Made by a program: the position numbers and the translations under genes. The notes under the pieces are model-generated. The model worked only from the letters and a program-made list of their open reading frames with translations, did not search any database and had not been told where the DNA came from. A stretch of DNA of 9,554 nucleotides, from the NCBI GenBank assembly GCA_964413845.1, contig CAYPTJ010000005.1, forward strand, positions 1 to 9,554, written 5' to 3'. Source of the DNA: CAYPTJ01 sp964413845 (GTDB taxonomy: Bacteria; Patescibacteriota; WWE3; 9FT-COMBO-53-11). Shown here one piece after another: positions 1 through 5,343 of the stretch (positions are counted from its first letter, which is position 1; each line of letters opens with the position of its first letter).

Positions 1-413
1 AAGCTGTCAGAGGAGAGGATTACTTCCAAAGGAGAGACACGGCTTTGCTTATAAAACTCTCTTATTAAGGTGTTCCGGGTTGCCTCCCACTGTTTAAGAG
101 TCTTCTCCCTCTTGGTAAGCTCTCTGCGGATCTTGGCTAAATCCTCCTCAGCGTCAGTAAGCTCGGCCGAAATCTGGGCGAGGGATAAAGAAGTGGAGGC
201 GATCGCTTGAGCAAGCTGCTCCTTCCGCTTTTCCAGATCAGATAACTGCTTCTGTTGCTGATTAAGTTGCTGGGCAACATCCTCAAGCTCATCGGCACGG
301 GTGGATTCGACAAGTTCACCATAAAAGAAAGGGAACAAAGGGGTAAGAAGTAGGTTCGATGAACTCACTATAAAGATGAATAATGGAATGAGGAGAAGCG
401 TAAATCTTTTCAT
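1..413 (-). CDS. Secreted coiled-coil protein, EnvC/PcsB-like murein hydrolase N-terminus (partial)
   Basis: The reading frame starts at an ATG (413-411) and stays open to the left edge, giving 137 complete codons with no stop, so the C-terminus is outside the window. Residues 1 to about 40 begin MKRFTLLLIPLFIFIV and form a signal peptide or signal anchor. From about residue 42 to 125 the chain is a charged heptad-like coiled coil (ELEDVAQQLNQQQKQL, then DLAKIRRELTKREK). It ends in FYKQSRVSPLEVILSS, which matches the usual hinge of EnvC/PcsB/CwlO-type proteins, where a phrase such as 'LEVLL.S.sf.dfl' follows the first long helix. In that family the coiled coil controls a C-terminal M23 or CHAP peptidase that cuts peptidoglycan during division. 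The peptidase itself is not visible, so the family call is inference from the N-terminus. No Shine-Dalgarno lies directly before the ATG; AAGGAG sits about 48 bases upstream, beyond a palindrome. Confidence 0.72.
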   Translation of the reverse strand, partial: MKRFTLLLIPLFIFIVSSSNLLLTPLFPFFYGELVESTRADELEDVAQQLNQQQKQLSDLEKRKEQLAQAIASTSLSLAQISAELTDAEEDLAKIRRELTKREKTLKQWEATRNTLIREFYKQSRVSPLEVILSSDS

Positions 414-417
414 GTCT

Positions 418-460
418 CAGCCTGCCCACCGTAGCTACGGCAGTGCGAAGGCGGGGCAGT
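418..460. repeat. GC-rich imperfect palindrome (REP-like) upstream of the EnvC-like gene
   Basis: This 43-base GC-rich stretch stands out from the AT-richer sequence around it. Outer arms CTGCCC (422-427) and GGGCAG (454-459) can pair, and the perfect palindrome CCGTAGCTACGG lies inside at 429-440. Short GC-rich intergenic palindromes with a similar CCTGCC / CTACGG vocabulary recur in many CPR genomes; that it is dispersed in this genome is inference. It lies between an AAGGAG motif and the start codon of the minus-strand gene. Confidence 0.55.
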
Positions 461-528
461 GCTCCTTACTGTTTTTAGTTTAACAGATTAAAGGTGGTTA
501 GGGAAATCGGAGAACCCTTCTTCGCCAT

Positions 529-574
529 CCTCCTACGCCGAGCCTGCCTGCCGGCAAGGCAGGGCTACGGAGGA
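529..574. repeat. GC-rich imperfect palindrome (REP-like)
   Basis: The left arm TCCTACGCCGAGCCTGCC and right arm GGCAGGGCTACGGAGGA pair with one bulge and few mismatches, around a core near CCTGCCGGCAAGG. It shares the CCTGCC and GCTACGG words with the palindrome at 418-460, which suggests one repeat family. There is no run of T after either arm, so it does not look like a standard intrinsic terminator. It sits 21 bases upstream of the -35 box of the pilin operon. Confidence 0.6.
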
Positions 575-594
575 CAGACGCCCCCTATACTAAA

Positions 595-624
595 TTGACA
601 GATGTCGTCTGAACCCTATAAAAT
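595..624 (+). promoter_or_regulatory. Strong sigma-70-type promoter for the pilin operon
   Basis: A perfect -35 box TTGACA (595-600) is followed after 16 bases by TATAAA (617-622), or after 18 bases by TAAAAT (619-624). The predicted transcript would start near 629-631, only 3 to 5 bases before the ATG at 634. No Shine-Dalgarno precedes that ATG, so the mRNA is probably leaderless or nearly so. Confidence 0.7.
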
Positions 625-633
625 GAACCCGCA

Positions 634-1329
634 ATGAAAATCTTCACCCTGAACCGTTCCTCCAAAGGCGGATCTGGTTCGGGACCTGCCTGGGCCTTAC
701 TGACTATCCTATTAGGATTCTTGCTTCTCCACCTTACTTCCTCGCCGGTCTGGGGCACCACGTTGCCTCCATGTGGATGTCCAAATGTGTCGTGTGCCGA
801 AGATGAGTATTGTAGGATTGATGATAGCTGCGAACCTTCTGGCACCGGAAGATGTTATTCAGAAGACAACCCGTTGCCTCCATGTGGATGTCCAAATGTG
901 TCGTGTGCCGAAGATGAGTATTGTCTGATTGATGATAGCTGTGAACCTTCTGGCACCGGAAGATGTTATTCAGAGGACGGAAACGGCAATGGTGGCCCAA
1001 TCTGTACATGTACCACAGCGCAGGGAGGATGCGGCATCCAGACCGCCATCGGCTGCATCCCCACCGATCCAGGCGAATTTGCCGGGTGGATATTGACGCG
1101 AGGGATCTATCTGGGAGTACTGGTGGCCACCCTCCTTATTATTATTAGCGGGTTTGGGATCATCAGCTCCACTGGAGATCCCGAGAGATTAGCTGAGGCC
1201 AAAAGCCAACTCACCGCCGCTGTTGCGGGACTTCTCTTCCTCTTGTTCTCGGTGATTATTCTTCGTATAATCGGGTGTAACATTATAGGAGTAAAGGATG
1301 CCAGTGGGGCTTGTCCTTTTGCTTTTTAA
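634..1329 (+). CDS. Cysteine-repeat surface protein with C-terminal T4SS pilin-like domain
   Basis: This 231-residue protein has a long n-region and a hydrophobic stretch (about 19-36) that acts as a signal peptide, with likely cleavage near VWG at 39-41. Two nearly identical 37-residue units follow (44-80 and 81-116), each with six cysteines: CGC, SC, YC, SC and RC (for example PPCGCPNVSCAEDEYC). A further cysteine segment has C-T-C, GGCG and TAIGCIPTDP (124-146). The C-terminus has two hydrophobic helices, about 153-177 and 193-214, around the linker STGDPERLAEAKSQLTAA. The TAIGCIP phrase and the GDPE.L..AK linker between two membrane helices are typical of VirB2/TrbC-like pilins in CPR genomes. 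The six cysteines per unit suggest disulphide-bonded modules outside the cell. It is first in a likely operon, with the next pilin 24 bases downstream. It may be a minor or tip pilin; no specific role is proven. Confidence 0.72.
   Translation: MKIFTLNRSSKGGSGSGPAWALLTILLGFLLLHLTSSPVWGTTLPPCGCPNVSCAEDEYCRIDDSCEPSGTGRCYSEDNPLPPCGCPNVSCAEDEYCLIDDSCEPSGTGRCYSEDGNGNGGPICTCTTAQGGCGIQTAIGCIPTDPGEFAGWILTRGIYLGVLVATLLIIISGFGIISSTGDPERLAEAKSQLTAAVAGLLFLLFSVIILRIIGCNIIGVKDASGACPFAF
761..979 (+). repeat. 111-bp tandem repeat, two copies, encoding 37-residue cysteine modules
   Basis: The first copy (761-871) and the second (872-979) are offset by exactly 111 bases, or 37 codons, so the frame is kept. Over about 107 aligned bases I count four differences: two bases turning AGG into CTG (Arg to Leu), a synonymous TGC/TGT, and AAG-to-AGG context in CAGAAGAC/CAGAGGAC. 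The near identity points to a recent duplication or ongoing gene conversion. Confidence 0.9.
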
Positions 1330-1333
1330 CGAT

Positions 1334-1342
1334 AGGGGGTGA
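1334..1342 (+). promoter_or_regulatory. Strong Shine-Dalgarno for the first small pilin
   Basis: AGGGGGTGA differs from the full anti-SD complement AGGAGGTGA at one base and lies 11 bases before the ATG at 1354. It contrasts with the genes at 634, 2148, 7512 (minus) and 7575, which lack such a site and have promoter elements there instead. It supports internal translation initiation within a polycistronic mRNA. Confidence 0.7.
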
Positions 1343-1353
1343 AGAATAGCTAA

Positions 1354-1692
1354 ATGGTCAAAAAATTAACTTCGGTTGCCGCTGCAGTTTCTGCCCTGGC
1401 ACTCTCGGCAACGCCAGCGTTTGCCTACACAAACCCAATCACATGCTCGGATGTACCATGCCTTATTACCGCAGTCCTCGCATTCATCTTAACGATTGCC
1501 GGAGGAATAGCCTTGCTTTTCCTTGCCATGGGAGGGATCCAATACATGGCCTCCGGAGGGGATAAGATGGCGGTCGAGTCAGCGAGGGGAAGAATCACCT
1601 CAGCCGTGACGGGGCTTGTCATCGTTTTTGGTGCTTGGTTGGTAATCAAGATTGTCTGCACCATGATCGGGGCGGCCTGCGAGGGTTTTTAA
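1354..1692 (+). CDS. VirB2/TrbC-like type IV secretion pilin, small
   Basis: A 112-residue protein with a clear signal peptide (MVKKLTSVAAAVSALALS, cleavage after AFA at 22-24). The mature part has a CSDVPC pair, then two membrane helices at about 37-60 and 83-106. They are joined by GGIQYMASGGDK (60-71) and a short basic helix (ESARGRITSAVTG). This two-helix hairpin with GG.QYM.SGGD is the hallmark of the T4SS pilin family common in CPR bacteria. In VirB2-type systems the cleaved protein stays in the membrane and polymerises into a pilus or channel. The ATG is supported by AGGGGGTGA upstream. The gene lies 24 bases after the cysteine-repeat pilin. Its last 47 bases are echoed directly downstream by a decayed copy. 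Four cysteines (31, 36, 102, 109) could form disulphides; the C-terminal pair is also kept in that decayed copy. Confidence 0.88.
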   Translation: MVKKLTSVAAAVSALALSATPAFAYTNPITCSDVPCLITAVLAFILTIAGGIALLFLAMGGIQYMASGGDKMAVESARGRITSAVTGLVIVFGAWLVIKIVCTMIGAACEGF

Positions 1693-1736
1693 TCAAGGTC
1701 GTCTGTACTATGCTCGGGGCAGAGTGTGTCGTATGA
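1690..1736 (+). pseudogene. 3' remnant of a third small pilin gene
   Basis: Positions 1690-1736 align without gaps to 1643-1689, the 3' end of the preceding pilin. Read in its own frame (1692-1736) it gives IKVVCTMLGAECVV and a TGA stop, against IKIVCTMIGAACEGF in the intact gene. Many differences are synonymous (TGC/TGT, ACC/ACT, GCG/GCA) or conservative (Ile/Val, Ile/Leu). That is the pattern of a paralogue that diverged under selection before most of it was lost, rather than a fresh 47-bp duplication. It is one base out of frame with the upstream pilin and in a different frame from the downstream one. No start or upstream part of this copy remains. Confidence 0.75.
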
Positions 1737-1749
1737 CACTGATGCATCA

Positions 1750-2118
1750 ATGAGAAAGATTACCCAATCCGTTTTAGGAGGACTAATAGGCGGGGTTTTA
1801 GCCCTTATTTTTCCTGCTTTTGTTCAAGCAGCTGTCATTCCCGATGGCGGCGGTTGTCCCTTTGAGGGAGAGCTCTTCATCAAGCTTGTCAACATCCTCA
1901 GCGAGACCATCGAGTTCCTCCTGGGGATTGGGGCGGGAGTTGCCCTTCTCTTTGTCATGATCGGAGGAATCCAATATATGGCTTCAGGGGGGGATGAAAA
2001 ATCCCTTGCCTCCGCCAAGAAAACCATCACCTATTCGATCATCGGACTGGTGGTAATCCTCGGATCGATCCTTATTATTAACGTCCTCCGCGACATCTTC
2101 GGTTTCAATTACTGCTAA
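1750..2118 (+). CDS. VirB2/TrbC-like type IV secretion pilin, small (second)
   Basis: From the ATG at 1750 the protein has 122 residues. The sequence MRKITQSVLGGLIGG, with cleavage near VQA, is a normal signal peptide. A GTG at 1726 would add eight residues (MSYDTDAS), but that stretch overlaps the end of the pilin remnant and puts acidic residues before the signal peptide, so I prefer 1750; neither has a clear Shine-Dalgarno. Two membrane helices flank GGIQYMASGGDEKSL, identical in its core to the neighbouring pilin, with the linker SAKKTITYSIIG. The N-terminal part of the mature chain is longer (DGGGCPFEGELFIKLVNIL) and the C-terminus ends FGFNYC. It is a paralogue of the pilin at 1354, probably a second pilus or channel subunit. 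It lies 29 bases before the large secreted protein, on the same strand. Confidence 0.87.
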   Translation: MRKITQSVLGGLIGGVLALIFPAFVQAAVIPDGGGCPFEGELFIKLVNILSETIEFLLGIGAGVALLFVMIGGIQYMASGGDEKSLASAKKTITYSIIGLVVILGSILIINVLRDIFGFNYC

Positions 2119-2121
2119 GGG

Positions 2122-2137
2122 TAGTAATTTGCTACTA
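2122..2137 (+). other. Short inverted repeat between pilin and large secreted protein gene
   Basis: TAGTA (2122-2126) and TACTA (2133-2137) are perfect 5-base arms around a 6-base loop. The stem is too short and AT-rich to be a convincing terminator. It overlaps the possible extended -10 element at 2130-2138, so it could equally be a regulatory site or chance. Confidence 0.25.
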
Positions 2138-2138
2138 T
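2130..2138 (+). promoter_or_regulatory. Possible extended -10 promoter just before the 717-residue gene
   Basis: TGCTACTAT is a TGn extended -10 (TACTAT, 2133-2138) ending 9 bases before the GTG at 2148. The -35 region is poor (TTACTG at 2109-2114). The start codon has no Shine-Dalgarno. The arrangement matches the leaderless pattern at 595-634, 7519-7512 and 7538-7575. It could be an internal promoter within the operon. Confidence 0.4.
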
Positions 2139-2147
2139 TTAATTAAG

Positions 2148-4301
2148 GTGAGAGTTTTTATCTCTGCCGTTAAAATTCACCTTCTCTTCCTCTTCTTTCT
2201 CCTCTTTCTGTTTGCTGGTGCCAACTCCGCTTTCGCTGCTTGTCCCGCCGGGAAAATTGATCTTCTTGATTACCTCCTCTCCGATGATGGAAAGGGAAAC
2301 TTTATCTCTGATGGAGAGTTCTTCTACGGCTATCAAACTACCGTTGAAGGAAAGCCTGGCTTCATCATCCGCAAAAGCTGCGATCCCCGCGGGTTTGAAT
2401 CTTTCTACTATGACGACCAATACATTTACCTGGTTGAGGACACTACTTGGAACATAACCTGCAGTGGCGAGTATGTTGCCGCAGAGTACTTTTTGGATCC
2501 GGGATTTTCAAATCCAGGGTTTCGGCGCTGGCCCCGTTGCATGGGCGTTGGCCAACGGGCAACTCTTCCCAATGGATACATCATGGGGAAAGGTAAAACC
2601 AGTTGTCAGTCCTGTAACCCAGGCATCCAAGCTTGGTCTGATCACTCCCTCACCTACCAAGGCTCCTACACTTTTCCCAACGGCGTCTCTTTGAGTGACG
2701 TTATTATCATCGATTGGGCTGGCGGCGAACGGTTCTTCTTCGATAAAAACATCGGTTGGGTCGGTTTTGAGGCCTCCTGGTTAACCGGATACTACAATGG
2801 AGAAAGAGCCTCGGGCCAACCAGTGGTAACCAACTGGTGTGGCTCTACCCCCTCCCCAGACGAATTTATCGACGGCTGCGGCCCCTCCACCACCCCCTTC
2901 TGCCCAGTAAGAGGAGGATCAAAGGTTAAAGCTGCTCCCGCCACCACTCACTCAGCACTGAAGGAAAGGGTTCGGGAAGAATGTACGGGCAATTGGTTAG
3001 AGAGAAAGGTGTGTGACATCATTAAGAGGTTCATCGATTTCTTCTGGCCCGAGTCATTTCAATATCGGCAAACAGCCGGTCCTGCCTCCCTTCAACGTGT
3101 CCAACAACAAGCTTTGAATTCAGTTGGCGAAGCTTATGAAGGAATTATCGCCCGGATGCTTCCTCCTAATTATCACCAAGGCGCCCTCGACCCTAAGGCT
3201 CAGCTTGCTAAAGCTGAAGGGCAGAAAGTGGAAGGAGAAATCATCTCTAACCAAAAAGATGCTCAACAAAGGTTTGATGTTGGGAGTGGCCAATATGAAG
3301 TGTCAGAAGAGGATTACAAGGACCACACCGACGACTATGTCCTTGACGCTAAGTTCCCTGATGTTCCCGCCTTGGTTGATAAATACGGTTTTATTCGTCA
3401 AGCGTTCGTCCCTCAAGCTCCCCTCGCCTCTCTCCCTTATGTGAACTGCCCCACCTCCTCCCGCCAGATCGAGTTTGTCGAACCTGTAAGAGATGTTGAT
3501 TGGGATGCTTACACTGAGGGGGGAGAAGCATCCTGTCAACGTGATGACCCTAATGATCCAGACTGCCGTGAAGAACCTCTCCCCCATCCTCCGGCATCCT
3601 GCCCTACCCCTTGTAGTGGCGTTGAATGGTTTGACCCCCCGGAAGAAGAAGACCAAGAGGAGGAGACCCCAAACTGCGGCTACTGTGGATGCCCCTCTGG
3701 CTACTCTGCCCGGTGTAATGGTGCTGGAGGTTGGGAGTGTGTTTGGAACCCTGGCCTCTGCGGCGACGGAAACTGCCCTTGCACCGGGGAAATTTCCGTT
3801 TATGTTGAGGCACCAGTTGACACCCAAACCAACGTTTCCTTAGTCAAAGAGGCTTGGGACAATATCGCTGGAGGAAGTGTAGTTGACGAGGCAGGCAATA
3901 TCCTTCAAGTCGGTGGGGCACTGGACATCTTCACTCTCCCAGGGAGCAATTTTAAAAAGGAGGTCTCTGAGGAAGCGGAAGCACCCTTCATCTATCGATC
4001 CCAAACAGCCTGTGGACATCAATGTGAAAGCCAAGCCACCCTCCCCATAGAGTATATGGGTGGGGTCGCGGGAGCTTTCAGCTGCGTCGTTGACCAGCTT
4101 CTTGCTCCCCCCGCGAATGCCGCTAAGGGGATCTGTGAGGAATGGATGGAGAATCTTCCCGGGTCGGGAGAGACAGGTGCTGCCCCAACAAGACAGGCCG
4201 TCCTTGGGCAAAGCACCACCGAGGTTTACCAAACCGGTGGTTTTTGGGCTACCTTAGGTAATCTTGTTGGAAGAGCTCTTCACTTATTCCTTAGCCTTTA
4301 A
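2148..4301 (+). CDS. Large secreted cysteine-rich protein of unknown function, T4SS-locus associated
   Basis: I do not recognise the family of this 717-residue protein. It starts with a typical signal peptide (1-30: MRVFISAVKIHLLFLFF, cleavage AFA before AC). The FAAC sequence is not a good lipobox. Residues 35-260 are rich in aromatic residues, Gly and Asp with scattered cysteines, and look beta-rich. Residues 268-380 are more helical (ERVREECTGNWLERKVCDII, then a Gln/Lys-rich segment). An acidic linker (PPEEEDQEEE, 497-506) leads to a dense cysteine cluster at 510-545 (CGYCGCPSGYSARC, CGDGNCPC) that recalls the modules in the protein at 634. The C-terminus (699-717, FWATLGNLVGRALHLFLSL) is hydrophobic. 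It follows two pilins on the same strand, so a pilus-associated adhesin or tip or scaffold role is a reasonable guess. Its 3' end overlaps the convergent gene by 18 bases. Confidence 0.8.
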   Translation: MRVFISAVKIHLLFLFFLLFLFAGANSAFAACPAGKIDLLDYLLSDDGKGNFISDGEFFYGYQTTVEGKPGFIIRKSCDPRGFESFYYDDQYIYLVEDTTWNITCSGEYVAAEYFLDPGFSNPGFRRWPRCMGVGQRATLPNGYIMGKGKTSCQSCNPGIQAWSDHSLTYQGSYTFPNGVSLSDVIIIDWAGGERFFFDKNIGWVGFEASWLTGYYNGERASGQPVVTNWCGSTPSPDEFIDGCGPSTTPFCPVRGGSKVKAAPATTHSALKERVREECTGNWLERKVCDIIKRFIDFFWPESFQYRQTAGPASLQRVQQQALNSVGEAYEGIIARMLPPNYHQGALDPKAQLAKAEGQKVEGEIISNQKDAQQRFDVGSGQYEVSEEDYKDHTDDYVLDAKFPDVPALVDKYGFIRQAFVPQAPLASLPYVNCPTSSRQIEFVEPVRDVDWDAYTEGGEASCQRDDPNDPDCREEPLPHPPASCPTPCSGVEWFDPPEEEDQEEETPNCGYCGCPSGYSARCNGAGGWECVWNPGLCGDGNCPCTGEISVYVEAPVDTQTNVSLVKEAWDNIAGGSVVDEAGNILQVGGALDIFTLPGSNFKKEVSEEAEAPFIYRSQTACGHQCESQATLPIEYMGGVAGAFSCVVDQLLAPPANAAKGICEEWMENLPGSGETGAAPTRQAVLGQSTTEVYQTGGFWATLGNLVGRALHLFLSL

Positions 4302-5342
4302 GTACTCTGGGGAAACGGCAAGAAGATAAGCCGCGGCTTTAACTTCCACCCCAGCGGTAGTTCGCCCCTTCCCTTCAAAAAGGTAAACCGGGTAAAGGAA
4401 GGTTGCTCCAGAGGGCTGGACAAAAATCAAACGAACACTTTCTGGAGCGAAGGAGCGAAGGTCGGCAATCTCACTCCAACCGGTGGTGGTTCCAATTGCT
4501 GAGGTAGAAACGACTAAGCCTTCCTTCTTCAGTTTGGCGACAGCTTCAGAGGAGCTCAAAAGCTTAACCTCTCCAAAACGGGTGAACTGAAGGTCCGGAA
4601 ACCTGAACTTAAGAGAAACTACTTTCCCCTGGCGATCAAAGATCACTCTTGCAACAGTGTCGGCTGGACTTTCACCCAAAAGATCCCAACCTTCCACCAA
4701 CCAGGAAAAAGAAACCTCAAGAAACTCCGCCTCGGTTGGTTCCTCAACCTCAAAATAGATATTTCCTTTGGAGATTAGATATCTAACCCCAAACGGAGAA
4801 AGTTGACTAAGGGGGAGATCTTTGTCTCCTACAAACTCCTTCGCTTTCTGGGTCGCGGCTGCTTGATCCAAAAGCGTCCCTTCCTGTGCCCTCCCTCCTT
4901 CAACGACATAGGTCAATTTCCGCGGTTTTGTCGTCACGGCGAGGGTTGCTTGGTTTTTAAGATCAATAAAGACCAAAGTTTCGCTCCGACCATCAGGCGA
5001 GGTTGAGATCCGCGGCTCTCCGGAGAATCCAAAGCGGGCGGCAAGCTCCTTGGCTTCTTCCTTAGTAAAGGAAAAAGCAAGTGGTTCTGCCCGGTAAGCG
5101 GTTATCACTCCCGGGAAGTCGGTAACCTGAAGAGAAGAGAGAGAAACCTCCCCTGTGACAGAGGCGATATCATTAACAAGGTAAAAAGGAGGAAGTTTCT
5201 CCTCCTCAGGGATCAGTGGCGGTGCAAGAAATTTCTGATAGCCAACTACAGACACAATACAAAGGAAAATAAAAAGGGTAGCAACAACTATTATCCTTTT
5301 CCGATTTCTTAAAACAAATTCTCGTAAATCAGATAACTTCAT
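4284..5342 (-). CDS. Membrane-anchored extracytoplasmic protein, PepSY/YycI-like architecture
   Basis: From the ATG at 5342 the protein has 352 residues. A start at 5378 is possible but would overlap the M23 gene by 35 bases and add a non-typical leader (MSQGACATSIGE). The chosen ATG follows the M23 stop by a single base (TGA-G-ATG), which suggests translational coupling. Residues 1-16 are basic, 17-34 form one membrane anchor (IIVVATLFIFLCIVSVVG), and the rest should lie outside. The outer part looks like consecutive alpha/beta modules: a helix with EEAKELAARFGF then strands (92-147), a second with AATQKAKEFVG ending in ARVIFDRQGKVVSLKF (158-246), and a third with SSEAVAKLKKEG (264-345). This recalls PepSY- or YycI-type domains, but the similarity is architectural and I would not assign a function. 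It probably works with the M23 protein encoded just upstream. Confidence 0.8.
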   Translation of the reverse strand: MKLSDLREFVLRNRKRIIVVATLFIFLCIVSVVGYQKFLAPPLIPEEEKLPPFYLVNDIASVTGEVSLSSLQVTDFPGVITAYRAEPLAFSFTKEEAKELAARFGFSGEPRISTSPDGRSETLVFIDLKNQATLAVTTKPRKLTYVVEGGRAQEGTLLDQAAATQKAKEFVGDKDLPLSQLSPFGVRYLISKGNIYFEVEEPTEAEFLEVSFSWLVEGWDLLGESPADTVARVIFDRQGKVVSLKFRFPDLQFTRFGEVKLLSSSEAVAKLKKEGLVVSTSAIGTTTGWSEIADLRSFAPESVRLIFVQPSGATFLYPVYLFEGKGRTTAGVEVKAAAYLLAVSPEYLKAKE

Positions 5343-5343
5343 C

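Noticed and set aside
761..979. Possible CRISPR-like repeat array
   Set aside because: There are only two 111-bp adjacent copies with no spacers, and they keep a coding frame.
734..1009. Open frame antisense to the cysteine repeats, itself repetitive
   Set aside because: Its repeats simply mirror the 111-bp coding repeat on the other strand; it has no signal of its own and the plus frame has clear domains.
2122..2137. Terminator between the second pilin and the large secreted protein
   Set aside because: The stem is five AT-rich pairs and not followed by a proper T run, so termination is not supported.
2148..2250. Lipoprotein signal for the large secreted protein (FAAC before Cys32)
   Set aside because: Phe at -3 is atypical for a lipobox, and the AFA motif gives a good ordinary signal peptidase I site.
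3303..3827. 174-codon open frame antisense to the large secreted protein
   Set aside because: Its composition is that of a reversed cysteine/proline-rich gene, with no recognisable domain or ribosome site, and the plus-strand frame is continuous through it.
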